From Gemmatimonadota bacterium (lineage in GTDB: Bacteria; Gemmatimonadota; Gemmatimonadetes; Gemmatimonadales; Gemmatimonadaceae), in the NCBI GenBank assembly GCA_021298835.1, contig JAJTHG010000038.1:22874-86873 (forward strand): 64,000 nt of DNA, read 5' to 3'. A program made the translations under genes and the position numbers. Positions 51,401 through 60,506 of this stretch are shown here, in pieces (position 1 is the first letter of the stretch; each line of letters starts with the position of its first letter). Under the pieces are notes generated by a model, which was given only the letters and a program-made list of their open reading frames with translations, did no database searches and was not told where the DNA came from.

Positions 51401-51873
51401 GGCACCTTGCCCTGCAGCTGCGTCAACGGGTTGACCGCGGGCACGGGCATGTCGGACGCATTTACCTGGGTGACGCTGAAGGGCACCTTCGTCTGCTCGG
51501 TCGCGCCGGTGACGCCGGTCACGACGACCTGCTGCAGGCGGGCGAGGTCCTTCTTGAGATTGAAGTCGAACGTCGCCTGGCCGGCCCGGAGCACGAAGGA
51601 CCGCGACTCGGGCGCATAGCCGATCGCGCGGGCGCGCACCTGAACCGACGCGCCGCTCAGGCGCGCCGCCGGGATGGTGATGGTGTACTGACCGTTGGCG
51701 TTCGTCCCGACCGAGATGGACAGGTCGGGGATGGTGACGTTGGCGCCCTCGATCGGGACGCCGTCGCCGGTGACGCGACCCGAGATGGTCGCCACCTGCT
51801 GGGCACCGGCGCTGGAGACGGCGCCAAACAACAGCGTCGCCCCGAGCAGGAGCCTCGACACGCGAGTGGACAT
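48448..51873 (-). CDS. SusC/RagA-family TonB-dependent transporter
   Basis: 1141 residues from ATG 51873. Signal peptide (LLLGATLLFGAVSSAGA), then a carboxypeptidase-regulatory-like domain (ISGRVTGDGVPIEGANVTI) and a TonB-box region. The plug has PLTQLQGKVPGANIV, DPLYIVDGVILQG, IESVEVVKGAAAASLYGSRA and GVISITTKTG. About 900 residues of barrel close with Phe (FTFSLATSF). It imports a ligand captured by the SusD encoded next, using TonB energy. Unlike the other susC in the window it is intact. No polysaccharide-degrading enzyme is encoded nearby, so the substrate may be peptide or small organics. Confidence 0.93.
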   Translation of the reverse strand: MSTRVSRLLLGATLLFGAVSSAGAQQVATISGRVTGDGVPIEGANVTIPDLSISVGTNANGQYTITIPAARLSGASVQVRARAIGYAPESRSFVLRAGQATFDFNLKKDLARLQQVVVTGVTGATEQTKVPFSVTQVNASDMPVPAVNPLTQLQGKVPGANIVSASGRPGAQPAVLLRGPTSINASGRGQDPLYIVDGVILQGPLPDINPQDIESVEVVKGAAAASLYGSRAGQGVISITTKTGKSGSNNSIKFQVRTEYGTSDIPRSIQIAQRHGLWQNEQNNRMCVQQTGGNALAGALVQCLGTVDYRAEQARVNNAPGDIALTPVGFPLDPGASSQALLLRGRFQSNYWPNETYNAVDQFGTPGDFGLYNLDATGRFGRTSFFASVNFQNNGGAVTGLKGDQRIGYRLNLDHRVNDKLSFSLNSMYSRRENDGASFENGGGGFTGTSPFFRLTRVPAIVNLNQRDTLGRYYIRSNLQGGGLQNENPLYALTNNKRNDLNDRIIAGATGRWTPNNWAEIEANFSTDLTRQNGFEFNDLGFRTTGLDPNIPRGGTFYYAQTQQSLNGSVNATARQTLGPVNVRYTARYLYEQQNFDGQNVQGLFLSVQGVPQIANTQATQRNGGSAQNQVRQIGAFAGVNFDAYDRYILDLLIRRDGSSLFGTDNRWQTYGRVSGAWRVTQEKWLPKVPGLTELKLRGSYGTAGNRPNFAAQYETYALNAAGLATFGVLGNRLLGPEIVIEQDLGFEATLFDRISISASRYRNDATDQLLLVPNPAAAGFGSSWGNAGTLSNNGFETQVRIPVIEKRDLSYSVTFNYDYVRSRVTQLDIPGFNFAAPGVQNGGSVFRIEKGLPYGELRGRAFVRSCGELPTAWRSSPTATPVNYQALCGAGQPFQVNSDGFVVWVGGSTGNLSGAGNNLGDGITRNLWNAILPAGEAPWGVQAAWGHPLRLRDSLGGADANRPLGSVLPNFRYTFAQNFTWKRLTAFALTDATIGRVVMNQGLTWSLLDFNWGGSDQIDKTVAEAKPMSYYYRAGPPESGLGLGGIYDVLGPNNWNTESGSFVRLREVTLSYRLGKLPRLGGDWQVAVIGRNLVTWTDYRGFDPEVGATGGTAGSGVLNAFDNFTFPNPRTFTFSLATSF

Positions 51874-52210
51874 GGGTGATGTGGGGCTGAAGTGGGGTGC
51901 TGCCAGACTCCGACGGAACAACCGCATGCGGATTCCATCCCTCCCGGCGCGCAGGACGCGCCATGCTCCTCGGATCGCCGACGACGGGAATCCCTCGAAA
52001 CCCGCCGTGACCGACCGACGTACGCCTGCCGAACGAGTCCCCGGGGGACCCGCTGTCCGAACTCGCGGCGCGCGCATGGCGCGCTCCGCCGTGCCGAACG
52101 GCACACGCCGCCCCCGTTACCGGAGGGCGACAATTCGCAAGCTTAAGGGACTGCGATTGGCCGGGTCAACCCGCAGAATCCTCGGGTTTTCGTCGAAGGG
52201 CGCGCTGCGG
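51874..52210 (-). other. leader region upstream of susC
   Basis: 337 bases between the susC start and the ATP-synthase terminator. No gene fits either strand convincingly. It has a relatively AT-rich patch near 52125-52160, where the susC promoter is likely, but I could not fix a clear -35/-10 pair. The long leader could host regulation; no known riboswitch was recognised. Confidence 0.4.
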
Positions 52211-52250
52211 AAAAAGACACGGGCCACTGTCGCGATCCGCGACAGGGCCC
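52211..52250 (-). terminator. Rho-independent terminator of atp operon
   Basis: On the minus strand, a 13-base-pair stem with one bulge and a three-base loop (52221-52250) is followed by GTGTCTTTTT. It lies 26 bases after the atpC stop. Confidence 0.88.
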
Positions 52251-52276
52251 GTTCCGCAGAGGGCGAACGGACCGGA

Positions 52277-52531
52277 TCACCCGATCGTCGCCCGCTCCGT
52301 CACGACCCGGACCACGTTGTCCACGACCTGCAGGAAGCCGCCATCCACCGTGATCGCGGGGGCCGTCGCACCGCCGATCCGCAGGGTGCCCTTCCCCAGC
52401 AGCGTCATCAGCGGCGCGTGGCCCGGCAGGATACCGACCTCGCCGTCGAACGCCGGCACCACCACCTGGCTGGCCTCGCCCTCGTAGAGCGTCTTCTCCG
52501 GCGAGACCACCGCGAGCCGCAGCATGGCCAT
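52277..52531 (-). CDS. atpC: ATP synthase F1 epsilon subunit, short form
   Basis: 84 residues from ATG 52531. Only the N-terminal beta-sandwich is present (RLAVVSPEKTLYEGEASQVV, AFDGEVGILPGHAPLMTLLG, DGGFLQVVDNVVRVVTERA). The C-terminal helical hairpin that lets epsilon inhibit ATP hydrolysis in E. coli is missing; typical length is about 130. The stop is genuine and followed by the operon terminator. It connects the rotor to the c-ring. It starts five bases after atpD. Confidence 0.92.
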   Translation of the reverse strand: MAMLRLAVVSPEKTLYEGEASQVVVPAFDGEVGILPGHAPLMTLLGKGTLRIGGATAPAITVDGGFLQVVDNVVRVVTERATIG

Positions 52532-52536
52532 GGCGA

Positions 52537-53991
<1,455 letters not shown>

Positions 53992-54022
53992 TCACGGATG
54001 ACGCGTCGCGGGTGGCTCGAAC

Positions 54023-54066
54023 GGGCGGTGGCTCGGGCGGTGGCTCGGGCGGTGGCTCGGGCGGTC
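54023..54066. repeat. 12-bp tandem repeat between atpG and atpD
   Basis: Three exact GGGCGGTGGCTC units (54023-54058) and a partial copy that reaches into the atpG stop codon. On the minus strand it lies in the spacer just after atpG, where it could influence message stability or the relative level of beta and epsilon. Confidence 0.85.
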
Positions 54067-54928
54067 AGCCGGCGAGCGCCGAGGCGCCGCCGACGATTTC
54101 TGCGATTTCCTGCGTGATCTGGGCCTGGCGGGCCCGGTTGTACGTGCGGCGAAGGTTGCCGAGGAGATCGGTGGCATTGTCCGTCGCGGCCTTCATTGCC
54201 GTGCGCCGGGCCCCCTGCTCGCCGGCGACGGTCTCGACGAGCTGCCGATAGACCGCGTTGCGCACGGCCAGCGGCAGCAGTTCGCCGAGGATCGCCTCCG
54301 GTCCGGGCGAGAGCAGGTAGTCGCGCGCGGGGCCCTTGCGGGCCGGCGGCGTCACCGGCAGGACGCGCTCGGTCGTCGGCGGGGTGGAGAGCACCGAGTT
54401 GAACTTGGCGTACACCACATAGACGCCGTCGAGTTGGCCGCTGATGAAGCGGGCCATCAGGTCGTCCACGAGCGATGCCGCATCGGCGGCCGTGGGCTTG
54501 TCGCCGAGGTCGGTGCGCTGCGTGGCGAGGGGACGGCCGAGGTACTTGAAGTAGCCGATCCCCTTGCGGCCGGCCACGTGCATCTCGACCTCGAGCCCCT
54601 GCCCCTCGAGCCGCTTGAGCAGCGCCCGGGTTTCCTTGAGGATGTTCGCGTTGAACGCGCCGCAGAGACCGCGGTTCGTCGTGAGCAGGAGCACCGCGAC
54701 CTTCTTGGGCGCCGCCGGCTGGCGGAGCAGCGGGTACTGCTCGGCGAGCTCGGCGGTGTAGAGGTCGGCGATGACCTCGGAGAGGGCGTTGGCGAAGGGG
54801 CGCGCCGCGGCCACGCGGTCCTGGGCGCGCTTCATCTTCGACGTGGCGACCATCTCCATCGTCTTCGTGATCTTCTTGGTGTTCTCCACGGACTTGATGC
54901 GCCCGCGGAGCTCGCGGCCCTTGGCCAT
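54065..54928 (-). CDS. atpG: ATP synthase F1 gamma subunit
   Basis: 287 residues, the central rotor shaft. The N-terminal helix MAKGRELRGRIKSVENTKKI and the C-terminal helix (NATDLLGNLRRTYNRARQAQ then ITQEIAEIVGGASAL) form the coiled coil. The middle Rossmann-like domain has VAVLLLTTNRGLCGAFNANI. Good GGAGG ribosome site in the 18-base gap after atpA. Length is standard. Confidence 0.95.
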   Translation of the reverse strand: MAKGRELRGRIKSVENTKKITKTMEMVATSKMKRAQDRVAAARPFANALSEVIADLYTAELAEQYPLLRQPAAPKKVAVLLLTTNRGLCGAFNANILKETRALLKRLEGQGLEVEMHVAGRKGIGYFKYLGRPLATQRTDLGDKPTAADAASLVDDLMARFISGQLDGVYVVYAKFNSVLSTPPTTERVLPVTPPARKGPARDYLLSPGPEAILGELLPLAVRNAVYRQLVETVAGEQGARRTAMKAATDNATDLLGNLRRTYNRARQAQITQEIAEIVGGASALAG

Positions 54929-54946
54929 CAGCGCCTCCGGCCGGCC

Positions 54947-56518
54947 TTAGGAGGCCGCGACCTGCTTGTACGCCGCGATCCCCTGCTTGAGGGCCGCCTC
55001 GGTGTCCTTCGAGAGCGCCTTCTCCTTGAGGATCGCCTGGCCGACCTGCGGGTACTGGGCGGCCATGAACTCGTGGAACCCCTTCTCCCAGGCGCGGACC
55101 CGGTTCGTGCCGACGTCGTCGAGGTGTCCGTTGGTCACCGCGTAGATGATCATGACCTGCTGCTCGACGGCCATCGGCTCGTACTGGCCCTGCTTGAGCA
55201 CCTCGACCGTGCGCGCGCCGCGCTCGAGCTGCCGCTTGGTGGCGGCATCGAGGTCGGAGGCGAAGGCCGCGAAGGCCTCCAGCTCGCGGTACTGCGCGAG
55301 GTCGAGCCGCAGGCGGCCGGCGACGCCCTTCATCGCCTTGATCTGGGCCGAGCCGCCGACGCGGGAAACCGAGATGCCGACGTTCACCGCCGGGCGCACG
55401 CCCGCGTAGAACAGGTCGGACTCGAGGAAGATCTGGCCGTCGGTGATCGAGATGACGTTCGTCGGGATGTAAGCCGACACGTCGCCGGCCTGCGTCTCGA
55501 TGATCGGCAGCGCGGTCAGCGAGCCGCCCGGCTTGAAGATCGTCTGGTTGTCCACGACCGACGGGTCGTTGCTGAGCTTCGCGGCGCGCTCGAGGAGGCG
55601 GCTGTGCAGGTAGAACACGTCGCCGGGAAACGCCTCGCGGCCGGGCGGCCGACGGAGCACCAGCGAGAGCTGGCGGTACGCGGCGGCCTGCTTGGTGAGG
55701 TCGTCGTACACGCACAGCGTCGGCTGCCCCTCGTGGTACATGAAGTACTCGGCCATCGCGCAGCCCGAGTACGGGGCGATGAACTGCATCGGCGCCGGGT
55801 CGGACGCGTTGGCGGCGACGATGATGGTGTACTCCATCGCGCCGGCCTGCTTGAGGCGCTCCTCGACACCACGCACCGTCGAGGCCTTCTGGCCGATCGC
55901 GACGTAAACGCAGATGACGCCCTTGCCCTTCTGGTTGATGATCGTGTCGATCGCGATCGCCGTCTTGCCGGTGCCGCGGTCGCCGATGATGAGCTCACGC
56001 TGGCCGCGGCCGATCGGGATCATCGCGTCGATCGCCTTGATGCCGGTCTGCAGCGGTTCCTTCACCGGCTCGCGCACGATGATGCCCGGCGCCGGCGACT
56101 CGACCTTGCGCGACATCGTCGTGCGGATCTCGCCGAGCCCGTCGATCGGGCGGCCGAGGGCGTCCACCACGCGGCCGACCATCGCCGGCCCGACCGGCAC
56201 CTCGAGCACCCGCTTGGTGCGGCGGACGTCGTCGCCCTCCTTCAACTGGAGGTAGTCGCCGAGGATGACGGCGCCGATGTTGTCCTCCTCGAGATTCAGC
56301 GCCATCCCGGTGATGACCTGCTTCGTCTCGGACGAGGTGATCTCGAGCATCTCGCCGGCCATGCACTGCGACAGGCCGTAGATGCGGGCGATGCCGTCCT
56401 TCACCTCGAGCACGGTGCCGACTTCCTCGACGTCGAGGGCGGCGAGATCGGCGGCCTCGATCTCCTTGAGCAGGATGTCCTTCAGTTCACCGGGGCGGAG
56501 CGACGTCTGGGAAGCCAT
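54947..56518 (-). CDS. atpA: ATP synthase F1 alpha subunit
   Basis: 523 residues from ATG 56518. Non-catalytic nucleotide-binding subunit. P-loop GDRGTGKT at 179-186, then [16 protein letters not shown] segment ([20 protein letters not shown]) and [20 protein letters not shown] with the arginine finger region. It is first in atpA-G-D-C. The usual upstream atpH (delta), atpF, atpE and atpB are absent; the neighbour is an AraC regulator. They must be encoded elsewhere. Promoter at 56615-56643. Confidence 0.97.
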   Translation of the reverse strand: MASQTSLRPGELKDILLKEIEAADLAALDVEEVGTVLEVKDGIARIYGLSQCMAGEMLEITSSETKQVITGMALNLEEDNIGAVILGDYLQLKEGDDVRRTKRVLEVPVGPAMVGRVVDALGRPIDGLGEIRTTMSRKVESPAPGIIVREPVKEPLQTGIKAIDAMIPIGRGQRELIIGDRGTGKTAIAIDTIINQKGKGVICVYVAIGQKASTVRGVEERLKQAGAMEYTIIVAANASDPAPMQFIAPYSGCAMAEYFMYHEGQPTLCVYDDLTKQAAAYRQLSLVLRRPPGREAFPGDVFYLHSRLLERAAKLSNDPSVVDNQTIFKPGGSLTALPIIETQAGDVSAYIPTNVISITDGQIFLESDLFYAGVRPAVNVGISVSRVGGSAQIKAMKGVAGRLRLDLAQYRELEAFAAFASDLDAATKRQLERGARTVEVLKQGQYEPMAVEQQVMIIYAVTNGHLDDVGTNRVRAWEKGFHEFMAAQYPQVGQAILKEKALSKDTEAALKQGIAAYKQVAAS

Positions 56519-56614
56519 CGGGGCAAGTCGGCGGAAAGCGACGGAAGGTGCGGGACTGCTGCGGCATGCGCCCGTCATCGCTGGTGGCGAGGGCCGAAAA
56601 ACCGCAGACAGAAG

Positions 56615-56643
56615 AAGTTACCCGATTTCCGGGGGGGCTTCAA
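56615..56643 (-). promoter_or_regulatory. sigma-70-type promoter of atpAGDC
   Basis: On the minus strand TTGAAG (56643-56638), exactly 17 bases, then TAACTT (56620-56615). It leaves a leader of about 90 bases before atpA. Confidence 0.72.
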
Positions 56644-56725
56644 CCGGGGGTCGGGAGAAGCGCCCTGTTTCGATGCCCCGGCGTTCGGACCCCCGGTCCG
56701 CCGGCCGCGACCGCCTCGATGGGCG

Positions 56726-57511
56726 CTAGCTCCGACTCCGGGCGTGTCCGCGCACGAAGTGATCCGCCAGCTCCGCCGGCCGGAGCCGCGCCAGCGAGGA
56801 AGGGGTGAGCCCCACGATCCGCCGCGTCGCCGTCGCGAGGTGACTCGCCGAGGCGAAGCGCAGCACGCGCGCGACGTCCCCCGTGTCGTAGAGCGGGTTC
56901 TTCGCCAGCGCCGCGGCGGCGGCGAGCCGCACGAAGTCGATCACCCGCTTGAGGTTGGGCGCCCCCGCGGCCGCGAAGGCGCGGCTGAGGTGCTCGCGGC
57001 TCACGTCGAGCCGCGCCGCCACGTCACTGGTCGTCACCGGACGGCCGCCGAGTGCGACGAGCACGTCCCACGCGGCCCGCTGCACCGGCCGCACCAACCG
57101 GAACGCCGCCGGCGGCTCGGCCATCGCGCTCGCGAAGCGTACCGTGAAGCCGCTGCGCAGGACGAGCGGCGCGACGAGGGCGTCGTCGATCCCGTCGGCC
57201 AGCACGTCGCCCATGCCGAGCCGGATCGCCCGGTCGATCGCCGGCCCGTCGGCGGCCCGCCACGCCGCAGCGCCGAACCACGCGGCGGAGGGCAGGTCGG
57301 GGACGAGGCCGGCCGCCTGCCAGGCGCTTTCGCCGGAACCGAGGTCCACGAGGACCGCGTCCACCAGTTGCTGGCGCAGGGCCGCGCGGAAGGCCGGCAG
57401 GTCGGCCGTCAGCGTGACGTGCACGCGACGCCGCGGGAGCTTCTGCAGCGCGGCCCGCACCCGCTCGCGCCCGGCGAACGCGACGAGCCCCAGCGGCGGC
57501 AGGGGTCCCAT
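56726..57511 (-). CDS. AraC-family regulator with receiver-like N-terminus
   Basis: 261 residues. The C-terminal AraC helix-turn-helix pair is clear: TTSDVAARLDVSREHLSRAF and VARVLRFASASHLATATRR, then VGLTPSSLARL. The first 125 residues look like a degenerate response-regulator receiver (VDAVLVDLGSGES, then AIRLGMGDVLADG) that has lost the usual DxxMP after the Asp and the conserved Lys. It is the last gene of mlaF-nudix-araC, three bases after the nudix gene. The target genes are unknown. Confidence 0.75.
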   Translation of the reverse strand: MGPLPPLGLVAFAGRERVRAALQKLPRRRVHVTLTADLPAFRAALRQQLVDAVLVDLGSGESAWQAAGLVPDLPSAAWFGAAAWRAADGPAIDRAIRLGMGDVLADGIDDALVAPLVLRSGFTVRFASAMAEPPAAFRLVRPVQRAAWDVLVALGGRPVTTSDVAARLDVSREHLSRAFAAAGAPNLKRVIDFVRLAAAAALAKNPLYDTGDVARVLRFASASHLATATRRIVGLTPSSLARLRPAELADHFVRGHARSRS

Positions 57512-57514
57512 GGG

Positions 57515-57994
57515 TCAGCGCGCGGCGAGGCGCGCGTGGGCGAGCCGCAGCACCTCGCGGGCGTTCGCGTACGAGAGCCGCTCGACGGCCGCCTCGAAGG
57601 CGAGCCAGCGGCAATCGGTGATCCCCTCGTCGTGCTGCGGCACCGGCTCCCCGCGGTCGGCGCGCAGGAGGAAGAAGTGGCAGACCTTGTGGACGAGGCG
57701 CCCCTTGTGCCGGAAGTGCCAGTCGATCGTGTCGAGCGCCCCCTCGTTCACGACGGCCGCGAGGCCGGTCTCCTCGCCCACCTCGCGCACGGCGGCGGTG
57801 GCCGCGTCCTCGCCGGCTTCGAGGTGCCCCTTGGGGAACCCCCAGTTCCGGTAGCCGTCGCGGATCAGCAGGAAGAGCGGCACGCCGTCGCGGAGGCGAT
57901 AGACGATGCCGCCCGCCGAGACCTCCTCGCGGGCCGCGACGCGGGCCGCGACGCGGCCGGGCCGGGCGTCGCCGGCGGCGCCGGAACGCGCCAC
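57515..57994 (-). CDS. NUDIX hydrolase
   Basis: 159 residues from GTG 57994. The Nudix box fits GX5EX7REUXEEXGU exactly at residues 56-78 (GHLEAGEDAATAAVREVGEE, then TGL). FPKGHLEAGED and an aromatic YRNWGFPKG strand place it near diadenosine-polyphosphate or related hydrolases. It removes diphosphates from nucleoside derivatives; the substrate cannot be told. The N-terminus has a two-unit 12-bp repeat (VAARVAAR). The start shares a base with the mlaF stop. Confidence 0.88.
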   Translation of the reverse strand: MARSGAAGDARPGRVAARVAAREEVSAGGIVYRLRDGVPLFLLIRDGYRNWGFPKGHLEAGEDAATAAVREVGEETGLAAVVNEGALDTIDWHFRHKGRLVHKVCHFFLLRADRGEPVPQHDEGITDCRWLAFEAAVERLSYANAREVLRLAHARLAAR

Positions 57995-58743
57995 TACACG
58001 CCGGCGGGCGTCTCGAGCGACGCCTTCCCCTCGATGAACTGCCGCACGATCGGGTCGTCCGAGCGGCGGATCTCGTCCACGGTGCCCACCTGGCGCACCT
58101 TGCCCTCGTAGAGCATCGCGATGCGCGTGCCGACGTGGTAGGCGCTGCGCATGTCGTGCGTGATCACGATGCCCGTCACCCCGAGGCGGTCGCGCATGCG
58201 GACCATGAGGTTGTCGATCACGGCGCTGGTCACCGGGTCGAGGCCCGTGGTCGGCTCGTCGTAGAGGAGGTACTTCGGGCGCATCGCGATCGCCCGGGCG
58301 ATGCCGACGCGCTTGCGCATGCCGCCGGAGAGCTCGGCGGGGAACTTGTCCTGCACGCCGGGAAGGTCCACCAGCCCGAGGACCTCGTCCACCCGCTCCT
58401 CGATCTCGAGCGGCGACATCGTCCCCAGCTTGCGCAGGCCCATCGCCACGTTGTCGCCGACGGAGAGGGAGTCGAACAGGGCGGCGAACTGGAAGACGTA
58501 GCCGATCTTCCCGCGAAGGGCGTAGAGCTCGCGCCGCGGCAGCGTCGGCACATCGAGTCCATCAACGATGACCGTGCCCTCGTCGGGCTCGAGGAGCCCG
58601 ACGATGTGCTTGATCGCCACCGACTTGCCCGTCCCGGAGTAGCCGATGATGACCACGGTCTCGCCCTCGGTGACGTCGAGCGAGAACCCCTGGAGGACGC
58701 GCTTGTCGCCGAACGCCTTGTGCACGTTCTTGAGACTGATCAT
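57994..58743 (-). CDS. mlaF: ABC transporter ATPase, MlaF-type
   Basis: 249 residues. Walker A GYSGTGKS (34-41), Q-loop FQFAALFDSLSVGDNV, signature LSGGMRKRVGIARAI, Walker B YLLYDEPTTGLDP, H-switch VITHDMRSAYHVG. The signature and the GLDP region are those of MlaF/Mkl ATPases that drive phospholipid or lipid transfer between the membranes. MlaE and MlaD are not in the window, so this is an orphan ATPase. Next to it are a nudix hydrolase and an AraC regulator in one operon. Confidence 0.85.
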   Translation of the reverse strand: MISLKNVHKAFGDKRVLQGFSLDVTEGETVVIIGYSGTGKSVAIKHIVGLLEPDEGTVIVDGLDVPTLPRRELYALRGKIGYVFQFAALFDSLSVGDNVAMGLRKLGTMSPLEIEERVDEVLGLVDLPGVQDKFPAELSGGMRKRVGIARAIAMRPKYLLYDEPTTGLDPVTSAVIDNLMVRMRDRLGVTGIVITHDMRSAYHVGTRIAMLYEGKVRQVGTVDEIRRSDDPIVRQFIEGKASLETPAGV

Positions 58744-58749
58744 GTGCGG

Positions 58750-58755
58750 AGTGTA
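58750..58755 (-). promoter_or_regulatory. -10 element for mlaF, probably leaderless
   Basis: TACACT on the minus strand, ending six bases before the mlaF ATG, with a weak TTTTGT at 17-base spacing. The transcript would start at the first codon. Confidence 0.45.
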
Positions 58756-58771
58756 GCGGGGGCGGCGGGAT

Positions 58772-58810
58772 CACAAAAGAGAAGCGCGGCCCCCGTGCAG
58801 GGAGCCGCGC
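58772..58810 (-). terminator. Rho-independent terminator after the sigma factor gene
   Basis: On the minus strand a GC-rich stem (seven pairs, one mismatch, three pairs, five-base loop, 58784-58810) is followed by TTCTCTTTTG. It lies about 138 bases after the sigma factor stop and upstream of the mlaF promoter. Confidence 0.7.
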
Positions 58811-58947
58811 TCGCTGGAACTGCCCCCGTGGCGCGGGCGTCACCGGTCACGCGTGGTGCACGGCCCGGTGCCCCCGCCGGCGGGTACCGCGCAGCCCGGG
58901 ACCGGTCGCGTCCCGCCGCGGGGGCGCCGATCAGCGCGCGGAGGCGT

Positions 58948-59835
58948 TCAGGCGGCGAAGGAGCCGAGGGCGCGACCGACGTCGCCCTCGCGGAGCCGCT
59001 TGAGGGCGCGGTCGCGCAGCTGGCGCACCCGCTCGCGGGTGACGCCGAGCATCGAGCCGATCTCCTCGAGCGTGTGCTCGCGGCCGCCCTCGAGCCCGAA
59101 ATAGAGCCGCAGCACCTTGGCGTCGCGCGGCGGCAGCGTGTTGAGCGCCGCTTCGATCTCGTCGGTGAGGAAGCGGTTCATCGCCTCCTCCTCGGTGTCG
59201 GGCATCTCGTCGGCGACGAAGCGCTCGATGAGCGAGCGGTCGCCTTCGGGATCCATCGGCGCGTCGAGCCGGACGTCCCCGGTGTTGAGCGCCGCGAGCG
59301 ACTGGACGACGTCCACCGACAGCCCCGTCACCTGGGCGAGTTCCTCGGGCATCGGCTCGCGGCGGAGCTTCTGGCGGAGGATCTCGGAGGCCTTGATGAT
59401 GCGCGAGAGGTCGGCGGTGCGGTTGAGCGGCACGCGGACCGTGCGGCCCTGGCGCGCGAGTGAGCTCAGGATCGCCTGGCGGATCCACCAGACGGCGTAG
59501 GAGATGAACTTGACGCCCTGGTCGGGGTCGAACTTCCGGGCGGCCGTCAGCAGGCCGACGTTGCCTTCGCCGATGAGGTCGATGAGGGGCAGGCCGCGGT
59601 TCTGGTACTTCTTGGCGACCGAGATGACGAAGCGCAGGTTGCGCTTGACGAGCTCCTGGAGTGCGTCTTCGTCGCCCTTGCGGATCTTGCGGGCGAGCTC
59701 GATCTCCTCGTGCGCCTTGAGCAGCGGGTACGTGGAGACCTCGTAGAGGTACTGATCGAGGATGTCGCGCTCGGGCTCGTTGGGCGCGATCTCGGCCGGG
59801 GCGGAACGCTTCCGGCGGCGCTTGGTCTCGGTCAT
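58948..59835 (-). CDS. RNA polymerase sigma factor, sigma-70 group
   Basis: 295 residues. Regions present: 1.2 (DILDQYLYEVSTYPLLKAHE), 2.1-2.4 (ELVKRNLRFVISVAKKYQNR, LIDLIGEGNVGLLTAARKFD, ISYAVWWIRQAILSSLARQG), 3 and 4.2 (LEEIGSMLGVTRERVRQLRD). Region 1.1 and the large nonconserved insert of primary RpoD are missing, so it may be a group 2 (stationary-phase or alternative vegetative) factor. Its region 2.4 matches that of sigmas that read TATAAT-like boxes, in line with the promoters described here. It is divergent from the tRNA cluster. Confidence 0.88.
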   Translation of the reverse strand: MTETKRRRKRSAPAEIAPNEPERDILDQYLYEVSTYPLLKAHEEIELARKIRKGDEDALQELVKRNLRFVISVAKKYQNRGLPLIDLIGEGNVGLLTAARKFDPDQGVKFISYAVWWIRQAILSSLARQGRTVRVPLNRTADLSRIIKASEILRQKLRREPMPEELAQVTGLSVDVVQSLAALNTGDVRLDAPMDPEGDRSLIERFVADEMPDTEEEAMNRFLTDEIEAALNTLPPRDAKVLRLYFGLEGGREHTLEEIGSMLGVTRERVRQLRDRALKRLREGDVGRALGSFAA

Positions 59836-59981
59836 CTATCGGTGTTCCGCGGAAAGGGTACGGTGTCGGGACAGCGCGTACCGCGTGACGGGTCGTGCGC
59901 GTGGCGATCGGAGCCGGAGGCAGGCATCCGGCGAAGCCCTAAAAGATACCGGGCCAAGGGCTTACCGGAAGGTGCCTCCGA

Positions 59982-60010
59982 TTGACATACGCCCCGGCGC
60001 CGCCTAGGTT
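59982..60010 (+). promoter_or_regulatory. promoter of tRNA Ala-Gly-Val cluster
   Basis: TTGACA at 59982-59987, a 17-base spacer, TAGGTT at 60005-60010. It is the best consensus match in the window, about 41 bases before the first tRNA. Confidence 0.8.
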
Positions 60011-60051
60011 CCCGCCGTCTCAGCCCCGGCCTGCCGGGGGTGGGAATCCCC

Positions 60052-60124
<73 letters not shown>

Positions 60125-60187
60125 TTCGGGACCGCCGCGAGCCGCGAGGCCGCGGCGGGGCAGGACCGGCCGACGAGGCCGGGTCTC

Positions 60188-60260
60188 GCGGGAATAGCTC
60201 AGTTGGTAGAGCACAACCTTGCCAAGGTTGGGGTCGCGGGTTCAAGTCCCGTTTCCCGCT
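60188..60260 (+). tRNA. tRNA-Gly (GCC)
   Basis: 73 bases; acceptor GCGGGAA pairs with TTCCCGC; anticodon loop TTGCCAA gives GCC; discriminator U. CCA is not encoded. Confidence 0.97.
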
Positions 60261-60288
60261 CTCGGCGCCTCGGCGCCGCACGCTGTTC

Positions 60289-60362
60289 GGGCGGTTAGCT
60301 CAGTTGGTTAGAGCGCCACGTTGACATCGTGGAGGTCACAAGTTCGAGTCTTGTACCGCCCA
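60289..60362 (+). tRNA. tRNA-Val (GAC)
   Basis: 74 bases; acceptor GGGCGGT pairs with ACCGCCC; anticodon loop TTGACAT gives GAC; discriminator A. CCA is not encoded. Confidence 0.97.
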
Positions 60363-60386
60363 TGGCCGGTTCCGACGGCCCCTGAC

Positions 60387-60415
60387 GCGCCCCGCGGGTA
60401 TCGCCTGCGGGGCGC
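60387..60415 (+). terminator. hairpin ending the tRNA cluster
   Basis: A 12-base-pair GC-rich stem (one G-U) with a five-base loop, 24 bases after tRNA-Val. Only a short TTT follows, so it could also work as a processing stop. Confidence 0.6.
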
Positions 60416-60506
60416 GCGGCGTTTCCCTGCCCCGCGTCCGCTGGTAGTTTGTCGCGTCGGCCGCCGCTATCCGGCGCGCCCGCCCATACCCAGCGGAGTT
60501 CCCGTG

